The translations under genes and the position numbers were made by a program. Positions 6,481-11,884 of a stretch of 11,884 nucleotides of DNA are shown here, piece by piece. The notes below the pieces were generated by a model, which searched no databases, had not been told where the DNA came from, and saw only the letters and a list, made by a program, of their open reading frames with translations. How positions within the stretch are numbered: the first letter of the stretch is position 1; every line of letters starts with the position of its first letter. The stretch spans positions 1 through 11,884 of the forward strand of contig JAFZTG010000034.1 of the NCBI GenBank assembly GCA_017618935.1, written 5' to 3'. Origin of the DNA: Bacteroidales bacterium. GTDB taxonomy: Bacteria; Bacteroidota; Bacteroidia; Bacteroidales; UBA1715.

Positions 6481-6496
6481 TTGTTTGAAATTGTAA

Positions 6497-6504
6497 CAAA
6501 AGTA
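6497..6504 (-). promoter_or_regulatory. Putative -7 box of the phosphoesterase gene
   Basis: Read on the minus strand this is TACTTTTG, an exact TAnnTTTG match, 16 bp before the ATG at 6480. No clear -33 TTTG is present. It is the mirror image of the yebC box at 6519-6526. Confidence 0.5.
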
Positions 6505-6518
6505 AGTGTTTTTTTATG

Positions 6519-6526
6519 TACTTTTG
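6519..6526 (+). promoter_or_regulatory. yebC: Putative -7 box of yebC-purU
   Basis: TACTTTTG, an exact TAnnTTTG match, ends 22 bp before the ATG at 6549. A start expected a few bases downstream would lie after the alternative upstream ATG at 6516, which supports 6549 as the real start of yebC. No clear -33 element. Confidence 0.5.
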
Positions 6527-6548
6527 CACGAACTTAAATAAAATTCGT

Positions 6549-7301
6549 ATGTCAGGTCATAGTAAATGGGCAAAAATTAAGAGAGACAAAGGAGCGAATG
6601 ACTCTAAGCGAAGCAAGATATTCTCTCGTATTTCGAAGGAAATCACTATTGCGGTGAAAGAAGGTCAATGTGGCGACCCCGATATGAATCCGCGTTTGCG
6701 TCTTTGCATTCAGAACGCAAAAAGTCAGAATATGCCGAAAGAGGTTATCGAGCGTGCCATAAACAAGGGTAAGCAAGATAAATCCGATTTCGAGTTGTTG
6801 ACATACGAGGGCTACGCAAATGGCGGTGTTGCCGTGTTTGTGGAATGCTTGAGCGACAACAACAATCGTTCGTACACTGCAGTTCGCACGTGTTTCAAGA
6901 AATACAACAACAGTTTGGGCAACAACGGATCGTTGGCGTTCATTTTCGATAGAAAAGGCGTGTTCGAAATCAAGAAAAGCGCTATTCCTATGCCGCTGGA
7001 CGAGTTCGAATTTGAGTTGATTGACTCAGGTTTGGACGAAATGGATGCCGAAGACGAGGAAATCGTTACATTATATTGTCCGTACGATTCTTTCGGCGAA
7101 ATGCAGAAAAAGCTTGAAGAATTGAAAATTGAAATCGACAATGCAGAACTGAAGCAAATTCCAAATACGACAAAGGAATTGCCATTGGAAGATGCTCAGA
7201 AAGTGATGAACTTTGTCGATGCTTTGGTAGAAATTGATGACGTGAGTGCGGTATATCACAATCTTGAAATTACCGACGAATTAGCAAATACATTGGGATA
7301 A
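6549..7301 (+). CDS. yebC: YebC/PmpR/TACO1-family protein
   Basis: A 250-residue member of the YebC/TACO1 family. The start was set at 6549 because the protein then begins MSGHSKWAKIKRDKG, the near-invariant family N terminus. An in-frame ATG at 6516 would add 11 unrelated residues and lies upstream of the likely transcription start. Further family signs are GYANGGVAVFVECLSDNNNR, with RSYTAVRT following and NNGSLAFIFDRKG after it. The middle is acidic (EMDAEDEEI). Members have been described as transcription regulators and, more recently, as translation factors that help ribosomes through difficult (polyproline) stretches; which applies here cannot be told. It shares one base with purU (TAATG), so the two are translationally coupled. 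Confidence 0.95.
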   Translation: MSGHSKWAKIKRDKGANDSKRSKIFSRISKEITIAVKEGQCGDPDMNPRLRLCIQNAKSQNMPKEVIERAINKGKQDKSDFELLTYEGYANGGVAVFVECLSDNNNRSYTAVRTCFKKYNNSLGNNGSLAFIFDRKGVFEIKKSAIPMPLDEFEFELIDSGLDEMDAEDEEIVTLYCPYDSFGEMQKKLEELKIEIDNAELKQIPNTTKELPLEDAQKVMNFVDALVEIDDVSAVYHNLEITDELANTLG

Positions 7302-8170
7302 TGGAAAATAAATCGCAAAATACGGCGACTATTTTGGCTCATTGCAAGGACCAGAAGGGTATTGTGATGGCAGTCACCGACTTTATATTGAAAAACAACG
7401 GAAACATTCTGTATTTGGATCAACACGTTGACCGTCAGGAATCGGAGTTCTTTATGCGTGTGCAATGGGACTTGGATGGATTTAACATTCCTACCGAGAA
7501 AATCGGCGACTATTTCACGACGTTGGTTGCGAAGCCGTCAAAAATGACATTTGAGATTCATTTTTCAAATACGAAACAACGTTTGGCAATCTTTGTGTCA
7601 AATCTCTCGCACTGTATTTATGATATTCTTTCTCGCGCCCGTTCTGGCGAGTGGGACATTGAAGTTCCGCTTATCATAAGCAATCACGAGAAGCTTCGTC
7701 ACATTGCCGAGGAGTTCAATATCCCATATTATTGTTTGCCAATCACGCCAGAAAACAAGTTGGAACAAGAGGCAAAAATCAAGAAATTGCTTCACGAAAA
7801 CAATATCGACTTGGTGATTCTTGCTCGTTATATGCAAGTGGTATCTGACTCATTTATAAAAGATTACACCAATAGAATCATCAACATTCACCATTCGTTC
7901 TTACCTGCATTTCCAGGTGCGAAACCTTACGAATCGGCGTATGCCCGTGGCGTGAAACTGATTGGTGCTACCAGCCACTACGTAACTCCCGAACTTGATG
8001 CCGGTCCGATTATAGCACAAGGCGTAACCCAAGTTTCGCATAAGGATACGGTTGAAAACATGAAACGTAAGGGTTTGGATTTGGAGAAGATAGTGCTTTC
8101 AAAAGCTATTTGGTCGCATATTCAGCATAAAACATTGGTATTCAATAACAAGACTATTGTTTTTGAATAA
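7301..8170 (+). CDS. purU: Formyltetrahydrofolate deformylase
   Basis: PurU hydrolyses 10-formyl-THF to formate and THF, balancing the one-carbon pool and feeding formate to purine synthesis. The 289-residue protein has an N-terminal ACT domain (about 8-85, with HCKDQKGIVMAVTDF near 14-28) and a formyl-transferase domain (about 93-280). Catalytic features are N195 and H197 in INIHHSFLPAFPGAKPY (194-210) and D233 in the PELDAGPIIAQ motif (230-240). The SRARSGEWDIEVPLIISNH stretch (111-129) is typical of PurU and separates it from PurN. Length is normal. Its ATG overlaps the yebC stop by one base, an unusual partner for PurU. A hairpin at 8195-8219 may end the transcript. Confidence 0.95.
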   Translation: MENKSQNTATILAHCKDQKGIVMAVTDFILKNNGNILYLDQHVDRQESEFFMRVQWDLDGFNIPTEKIGDYFTTLVAKPSKMTFEIHFSNTKQRLAIFVSNLSHCIYDILSRARSGEWDIEVPLIISNHEKLRHIAEEFNIPYYCLPITPENKLEQEAKIKKLLHENNIDLVILARYMQVVSDSFIKDYTNRIINIHHSFLPAFPGAKPYESAYARGVKLIGATSHYVTPELDAGPIIAQGVTQVSHKDTVENMKRKGLDLEKIVLSKAIWSHIQHKTLVFNNKTIVFE

Positions 8171-8194
8171 CCCTTTTTTACGAAAAGACATGAT

Positions 8195-8219
8195 AAATTT
8201 GTAGAAAAACTGCAAATTT
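8195..8219 (+). terminator. purU: Putative terminator hairpin after purU
   Basis: AAATTTGTAG and CTGCAAATTT form a 10-bp stem (one G-T pair) with an AAAAA loop, 24 bp after the purU stop. The following sequence is T-rich but broken by G, A and C for the first ten bases, so termination strength is doubtful. The right arm overlaps the -33 candidate of the next gene. Confidence 0.45.
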
Positions 8220-8250
8220 GTTACTCGTTTTGTTTCTTTTTGTATGTTTG
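8217..8250 (+). promoter_or_regulatory. Putative promoter of the OB-fold protein gene
   Basis: TTTG (8217-8220) and TATGTTTG (8243-8250, exact TAnnTTTG) are separated by 22 bp, one base over the usual range. The box ends 30 bp before the ATG at 8281. This is the best two-part match to the Bacteroidota promoter consensus in the window. Confidence 0.55.
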
Positions 8251-8280
8251 TAATGACGAATTTTGAAAAATTGTAAGAAA

Positions 8281-8682
8281 ATGAAAAAAATATTCTTCGG
8301 TTTATTGTTTGTTATCGTTGTTGGGATAGTGTTGACTTTTGTTTTCTCAAATACAAAAATAATTCAAAAAAACACGGTAAGAGATGTCATTGAAAACGCT
8401 GTAGAACTTGACAAACGCGATGTGAAAGTTACTTTGAAGGGTGTCATCTCTTCACCAATATCACAAAAGAAAAAACGCTTTTGGTTTGAAGACAGTACTG
8501 GACAGGTTATCATAGAGGTAAAATCACATCTTATGCCAATGGTTCCTTCAGACAACACAGTTCAAATTGAGATTCGTGGCGAAGTTGATTCTGAAATTGA
8601 CGATGGCGAAGGCGTAAAAATCGAAGTTGACGAACTAATTCTTGACGAAGGCGAACCGAACGAGGAAGAGTTTATGATGTAA
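8281..8682 (+). CDS. Membrane-anchored OB-fold (YgiW/YdeI/NirD, BOF) protein
   Basis: A 133-residue protein with an N-terminal hydrophobic helix (MKKIFFGLLFVIVVGIVLTF, 1-20, no lipobox) and an OB-fold domain at about 32-120. The domain follows the BOF pattern of the YgiW/YdeI family: TVRDVIENAVEL (32-43), VKVTLKGVIS (48-57), FWFEDSTGQVIIEV (67-80), VQIEIRGEVD (94-103) and VKIEVDELIL (112-121). Family members are periplasmic stress-tolerance proteins whose ligand is poorly known. Here the helix may be an uncleaved anchor, placing the domain on the periplasmic side. The tail is very acidic (DEGEPNEEEFMM). I chose ATG 8281 over an in-frame TTG at 8263 because it starts MKK directly before the helix. 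It has its own promoter candidate and overlaps the 3' end of the convergent ATP-grasp-like gene by 11 bp. Confidence 0.8.
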   Translation: MKKIFFGLLFVIVVGIVLTFVFSNTKIIQKNTVRDVIENAVELDKRDVKVTLKGVISSPISQKKKRFWFEDSTGQVIIEVKSHLMPMVPSDNTVQIEIRGEVDSEIDDGEGVKIEVDELILDEGEPNEEEFMM

Positions 8683-9835
8683 TTTCTACTCGTGCCCTAT
8701 ATTGCGTGTCTAACGTGACAGGCGTCAGCGAAAGGTAGCCAGCTTTAATCCTGCCATTTATTATATCTATTGATTTTGAAGCTTGGATTTTGTGGTCAGC
8801 AAGCAAATCTTCGCTATTGTTGAAGAAATCCACCGAAAACGTCCCTATTTTTCCATCTTCTACAAATCTGTCGTAAAACAGACGAGCAACCAATCCCATC
8901 GTCATTCTCAGGTTAAATTCCACACAAGGATGTACGAAAAATTGTCCGTTTTCCTTGTAGATAAACATATCTACGCCCACGAATCCAGTATAATGCGGAG
9001 CAATATGTTCCGAAATAAACGCAACGAGTGACTTTTGAATAGCGTTAAGGTTTTCAACCGAAATCCATTCTTGTAATTTATTGACAATGACATCATTCGA
9101 AGCAAGCAGATTTCCTTGATATGCTCCGTGTTCGTTGGTGAAAAACCACGAATAGCCGGCAAAATCAGTTTCTCCGTTTTTACACGAAAATTCCATGGCA
9201 AAGTCTTGAATGATAGTGTATAACGGTTCTGCTATCACGCTCCCCTGCTTTATGGCAATATTTTTAACCCGATTAAGCAAATTTTCGGGCAAATAGCCTA
9301 AACTTCGCACAATTCCTTTGCCACTCCCCGACCATGGCGCCTTAAAAATTGCATACGGATGCACGGCAACAAAGTTCTCAATGTCTTCGCCCGTAAGCAA
9401 TGACGCTGGTTTTGCAAGATGCAGTGTTGAATTTTCCAACGGTTGTAAAAATGCTGTCGCTTCTATAGCCAGATTTCTATGTTGCAACGTCCGAAGCCGC
9501 TCCAACTGCTCAACCGACGGAAGTTGTGAAACGCCTTTTTTTTCAAAATACCTGCGAATGGTCTTATTCCATCCCCACGGAGAAATCTCCGCCGATTCGG
9601 CTGGTTGTGTCGCAAAAGAATTATTTCTTAGTTGTGGAAACAAAGTTTGTTGCTCCACAAGCCACGAGTGTTCCGCATTTTCGGTATAAATCACGGCATT
9701 CTCGTCACCATACCAGATGGGAAGCACCGAGAAATCACGAGCAAAAACTTTTGCCGACTGCGGAGCATCAAAATGGTCTGAATCAGAGGCAAGAGCCAAA
9801 TCGTGGTCGGGATTAAAAATGTATAGTTTTCGCAT
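8672..9835 (-). CDS. Uncharacterised ATP-grasp-like protein
   Basis: A 387-residue protein whose second half reads as an ATP-grasp fold. FKAPWSGSGKGI (164-175) resembles the nucleotide-binding Lys plus glycine-rich loop, VIAEPLY (200-206) the hinge between subdomains, GVDMFIY (287-293) holds D289, and VEFNLRMTMG (305-314) holds E306, N308 and R310, the acidic-plus-Asn set that binds magnesium in ATP-grasp ligases. The N terminus (MRKLYIFNPDHDLALA) is a conserved opening I recall from unnamed Bacteroidota proteins; its role is unknown. ATP-grasp enzymes join a carboxylate to an amine or thiol through an acyl-phosphate; the substrate here cannot be predicted. There is no signal peptide. It lies 3 bp after the P-loop kinase gene, so the two are co-transcribed, and its 3' end overlaps the OB-fold gene by 11 bp. 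Confidence 0.7.
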   Translation of the reverse strand: MRKLYIFNPDHDLALASDSDHFDAPQSAKVFARDFSVLPIWYGDENAVIYTENAEHSWLVEQQTLFPQLRNNSFATQPAESAEISPWGWNKTIRRYFEKKGVSQLPSVEQLERLRTLQHRNLAIEATAFLQPLENSTLHLAKPASLLTGEDIENFVAVHPYAIFKAPWSGSGKGIVRSLGYLPENLLNRVKNIAIKQGSVIAEPLYTIIQDFAMEFSCKNGETDFAGYSWFFTNEHGAYQGNLLASNDVIVNKLQEWISVENLNAIQKSLVAFISEHIAPHYTGFVGVDMFIYKENGQFFVHPCVEFNLRMTMGLVARLFYDRFVEDGKIGTFSVDFFNNSEDLLADHKIQASKSIDIINGRIKAGYLSLTPVTLDTQYRARVEITS

Positions 9836-9838
9836 ACA

Positions 9839-10408
9839 CTAAAACTTCGACATAAATTTGTAGAAATAGTCCTTGTTTTCAATCGAAAACTGATTTTTCA
9901 TTCCTAACGCAATCGGAATAAACTTATTCTCGGAATTGTACACCAAAAACCATTTGTCCGCCTCATTTTTGTAGTTATTCCAGAAATTCTCCTTGCTTCG
10001 GTAATATCGCCGAATCACGTCACGATTTGGCACAAAATGACCGCCTTTAAGCACGCGTTCCTTGATACGCTCAATACAAACTTCGGGAGAATACAAAAAA
10101 ACATATACCAGCGTCACTTCGTAACCTTCCTTGTGAAAATCGTTCATCATCTTGGTAAGATAGGTTCCCGACAACGTACTTTCAATAAGAACGCTCTCGC
10201 CACGTTTTTTGTACTCCTCGAGTTGTTTAAAGAAAATTTTTCCGGCACTCACACTCACCCTGCTCATATTCACAGGATCGATTGTTTTGGCAATTTCGTC
10301 GGCATTCAGACACGCCATTGGGTGCAGTTCTATGTAGCTCTGCGTAAATGTAGTTTTTCCCGAACCATTCGGACCACCTATAATTACCAATTCTTTCGTA
10401 TCTGCCAT
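9839..10408 (-). CDS. Zeta-toxin-like P-loop kinase (COG4185 type)
   Basis: A 189-residue P-loop protein starting with a Walker A motif, GGPNGSGKTT (11-20). It continues with LNADEIA (34-40), ESTLSG (75-80) and the C-terminal ERVLKGGHFVPNRDVIRRYYRS pattern (117-138), read here as ERVLKGGH plus RRYYRS. These mark the zeta-toxin/COG4185 family of small kinases. Known zeta toxins phosphorylate UDP-GlcNAc and are held by an epsilon antitoxin. No antitoxin-like gene is adjacent: the upstream neighbour is a thioesterase and the downstream one an ATP-grasp-like protein. So a toxin role is not supported; a metabolic or regulatory kinase is as likely. A -7 box (10427-10434) lies 18 bp upstream, so the pair may be transcribed separately from the thioesterase. 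Confidence 0.8.
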   Translation of the reverse strand: MADTKELVIIGGPNGSGKTTFTQSYIELHPMACLNADEIAKTIDPVNMSRVSVSAGKIFFKQLEEYKKRGESVLIESTLSGTYLTKMMNDFHKEGYEVTLVYVFLYSPEVCIERIKERVLKGGHFVPNRDVIRRYYRSKENFWNNYKNEADKWFLVYNSENKFIPIALGMKNQFSIENKDYFYKFMSKF

Positions 10409-10426
10409 ACCAACGCATTTTCAATA

Positions 10427-10461
10427 CAAAGATAGGAAACTTGCCACAGAGGTTACACAAA
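10427..10461 (-). promoter_or_regulatory. Putative promoter of the kinase/ATP-grasp pair
   Basis: On the minus strand, TATCTTTG (10434-10427) matches TAnnTTTG exactly, 18 bp before the kinase ATG. A TTTG at 10461-10458 is the nearest -33 candidate, but the spacer is 23 bp, longer than usual. It fills most of the 59-bp gap after the thioesterase gene. Confidence 0.5.
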
Positions 10462-10467
10462 AATCTG

Positions 10468-10887
10468 TTATTTCTTGAAATTTTCCACTGCTCGCTTCCA
10501 TTCTTCCGGCACCGGTGCAGGTTTTTCGTTCTCAATATGCACAAACGTCGTGGCTGAAAAGTTTGCAAGTTGCTCACCTTCAATAGTTTTCTTGAAAATT
10601 GCCTGGAGCATGTCGAAACTGGAATTTCCCCAACGAACAACCTTGTTTTTCACACAAATTTCGTCGGTTAGATACAAGGGTTTTACGTAGGTTGTATTTA
10701 CCTGACAGATAAGTGTGTTAGACGTCTTTGCCTGAAGCACTTCTTTAAAATAATGCATGCGTCCCAAGTCGTAATACGAATGATACACGCCATTGTTGAT
10801 ATGGCCGTTGCTGTCCATGTCGGTAAAGCGAACTTGAATATCCACCGAATGGGAAAATGCCTGCTGTAAAACCTCGTCTTTTGTCAT
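10468..10887 (-). CDS. Hotdog-fold acyl-CoA thioesterase (4HBT/YbgC type)
   Basis: A single hotdog domain of 139 residues. The motif VRFTDMDSNGHINNGVYHSY (19-38) is the classic 4-hydroxybenzoyl-CoA thioesterase pattern; the Asp in DMDSNGHINN serves the thioester hydrolysis, and the following YYDLGRMHYF helix (38-47) fits. Further strands are ICQVNTTYVKPL (60-71) and ANFSATTFVHI (107-117). Such enzymes hydrolyse acyl-CoA or acyl-ACP thioesters; chain specificity cannot be told. No signal peptide. The ATG shares one base with the stop of the upstream threonylcarbamoyl-AMP synthase gene (TAATG), so translation is likely coupled, although the two functions are not linked by a known pathway. Confidence 0.9.
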   Translation of the reverse strand: MTKDEVLQQAFSHSVDIQVRFTDMDSNGHINNGVYHSYYDLGRMHYFKEVLQAKTSNTLICQVNTTYVKPLYLTDEICVKNKVVRWGNSSFDMLQAIFKKTIEGEQLANFSATTFVHIENEKPAPVPEEWKRAVENFKK

Positions 10888-11450
10888 TACTTGCGAATTA
10901 TAGTGATTTGTCCGTTGTTTGATAATTTGATGATTTGCGAAGCCTTTGCCTTTTTCATATCATTCTGGCGATAGTTCACCACATAGTCAACGCCACCAAT
11001 TATTTGACTATCAATATCTTGGAAGATTTCCGCCGTTGGATTTCCATGGATATTCGCCGAAGTGGAAACTATCGGTTTTCGGAACTGCTGAATCAGCTGG
11101 TCGGTAAAAGGTTCGTTCGTCACACGGATGCCGATGCTGCCGTCCTGCCCCACAAGGTTTTCCGGAAGATTTCGTGCCTTGTCGAAAATAATGGTCATAG
11201 GTGAAGTTGCACAATCAATCAAATCGTATGCAACTTGCGGCATATCAACAACATAGCGTTCAAGCATCGCCACAGAATTAACCAGCACAAGCAACGGGAT
11301 ATTGCCGTCGCGGTGTTTCAGTTTGAAAACCTTGTCGATTGCTTCGGCGTTGGTGGCATCGCAACCAATACCCCAAATGGTATCGGTTGGATACAGAATG
11401 GTGCCGCCGGAACGAAGCACCTCGCAACATTTTTTTATATCTTCTTTCAT
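10887..11450 (-). CDS. tsaC: L-threonylcarbamoyladenylate synthase (Sua5/YrdC/TsaC family)
   Basis: This enzyme makes threonylcarbamoyl-AMP from threonine, bicarbonate and ATP, the first step in t6A modification of ANN-decoding tRNAs. With the start at 11450 the protein is 187 residues, the single-domain YrdC size. Motifs are SGGTILYPTDTIWGIGCDA (14-32), VFKLKHR (41-47, the K-x-R region), SPMTIIF (83-89), GSIGIRV (104-110) and the PIVSTSANIHG motif (126-136). A longer in-frame reading to 11582 adds 44 residues, but these lie inside the M16 gene and do not resemble the family. The chosen ATG overlaps the M16 stop by 4 bp (ATGA), which also supports it. The C-terminal Sua5 domain is absent, as expected for the short form. 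Confidence 0.94.
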   Translation of the reverse strand: MKEDIKKCCEVLRSGGTILYPTDTIWGIGCDATNAEAIDKVFKLKHRDGNIPLLVLVNSVAMLERYVVDMPQVAYDLIDCATSPMTIIFDKARNLPENLVGQDGSIGIRVTNEPFTDQLIQQFRKPIVSTSANIHGNPTAEIFQDIDSQIIGGVDYVVNYRQNDMKKAKASQIIKLSNNGQITIIRK

Positions 11451-11884
11451 TTGTATATCAAAACATTTATTTTTTCTGGTGAAAGCATCATGGCCGCCAC
11501 TTTTTTTATCATTTCGTTGGTAACGGCATTTATTTTTCGGGAAACTTCCTCGAACGAATCTATGTGATTGAACCACCAGCACGATTTCGCGTTATTCAGC
11601 ATGAGCGACATATAATTATCGTCGGAGATGGCAAGTTGTCCCAGAATCTGTTGTTTGTAGGCAGCAAGTTTTTCTTCGGGAAGACCGTTTGCAACAATGT
11701 CGGCAAACAGGTTTGCAATAATTTCCCGACACTGTGGCACTTTCGCATAGTCCGTTCCAAAATAAACGGCAAACACGCCCGTATCGGAATAGGCAGTATA
11801 ATTCGCCTCAATATTGTACGTAAGTCCCTGTTCCTCACGGAGTTTCAGATTCAGCAAGGCATTAAACGACGGGCCGCCCAAGAT
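11447..11884 (-). CDS. M16 (insulinase-like) peptidase family protein, C-terminal end (cut by window edge)
   Basis: The reading frame stays open to the right edge; only the last 145 residues are present. The start of the visible part, LGGPSFNALLNLKLREEQGLTY, is the signature of an M16 peptidase domain (GG..S.L...LREE.GL.Y), followed by a FAVYFGTDYAKV strand and a helical end. The zinc motif HxxEH would be in an N-terminal domain outside the window, so whether this is the catalytic or the non-catalytic half cannot be said. Bacteroidota M16 proteins often work as pairs in the periplasm. The stop overlaps the start of tsaC by 4 bp. An apparent in-frame start near the edge (TTG at 11881) lies inside the domain and is not a real start. 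Confidence 0.88.
   Translation of the reverse strand: MLGGPSFNALLNLKLREEQGLTYNIEANYTAYSDTGVFAVYFGTDYAKVPQCREIIANLFADIVANGLPEEKLAAYKQQILGQLAISDDNYMSLMLNNAKSCWWFNHIDSFEEVSRKINAVTNEMIKKVAAMMLSPEKINVLIYK

Noticed and set aside
6516..6548. Upstream ATG extending YebC by 11 residues
   Set aside because: The family N terminus begins at the later Met, and the upstream ATG overlaps the likely promoter box.
9839..10408. Toxin-antitoxin system built on the zeta-like kinase
   Set aside because: No small antitoxin-like gene is found on either side. The neighbours are a thioesterase and an ATP-grasp-like protein, and the gap upstream is only 59 bp.
11451..11582. N-terminal extension of the threonylcarbamoyl-AMP synthase
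   Set aside because: It overlaps the M16 coding sequence in another frame and does not resemble the family; the ATGA overlap start is better.

Overview
The window looks like chromosomal core DNA from a member of the Bacteroidota, probably a plant-fibre-associated Bacteroidales. The reasons are AT-rich DNA with weak Shine-Dalgarno signals, repeated matches to the Bacteroidota -7 promoter box (TAnnTTTG), and a gene set typical of that phylum: a secreted GH8 glycanase, a SiaC-family protein, an HEAT-like protein of a type common in Bacteroidota, and an uncharacterised ATP-grasp-like protein. I see no insertion sequence, phage gene, CRISPR array, tRNA or rRNA. The species cannot be read from the window.

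Layout from left to right. A secreted GH8 glycosidase is cut by the left edge (minus strand). Next is a plus-strand operon: a SiaC-like phosphoprotein, then two tandem copies of lgt, the first with a long extra periplasmic segment. It meets head-on a minus-strand pair, dut and a sugar-nucleotidyltransferase with a beta-helix tail, which are separated by a 32-bp REP-like palindrome. A gene-free, very AT-rich stretch of 595 bp (4391-4985) with a cluster of TAAACA motifs follows. Then come a helical-repeat protein (plus), a GNAT acetyltransferase and a YfcE-type phosphoesterase (minus, coupled), and a compact divergent promoter region leading to yebC-purU (plus, coupled through TAATG). A membrane-anchored OB-fold (YgiW-like) protein with its own promoter comes next. 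On the minus strand there is then a pair made of a zeta-toxin-like P-loop kinase and the ATP-grasp-like protein. The right end is a minus-strand chain read from the edge: M16 peptidase (partial), tsaC-type threonylcarbamoyl-AMP synthase and a hotdog thioesterase, joined by ATGA and TAATG overlaps.

The genes mostly serve housekeeping roles: lipoprotein maturation, nucleotide-pool cleaning, sugar-nucleotide supply, one-carbon metabolism, translation support and tRNA t6A modification. Gene packing is tight. Three convergent pairs overlap at their stop codons, and five same-strand junctions are coupled or nearly so. No complete new defence or mobile system is visible. The least explained parts are the paired lgt genes behind SiaC, the kinase/ATP-grasp pair, and the 595-bp AT-rich region.
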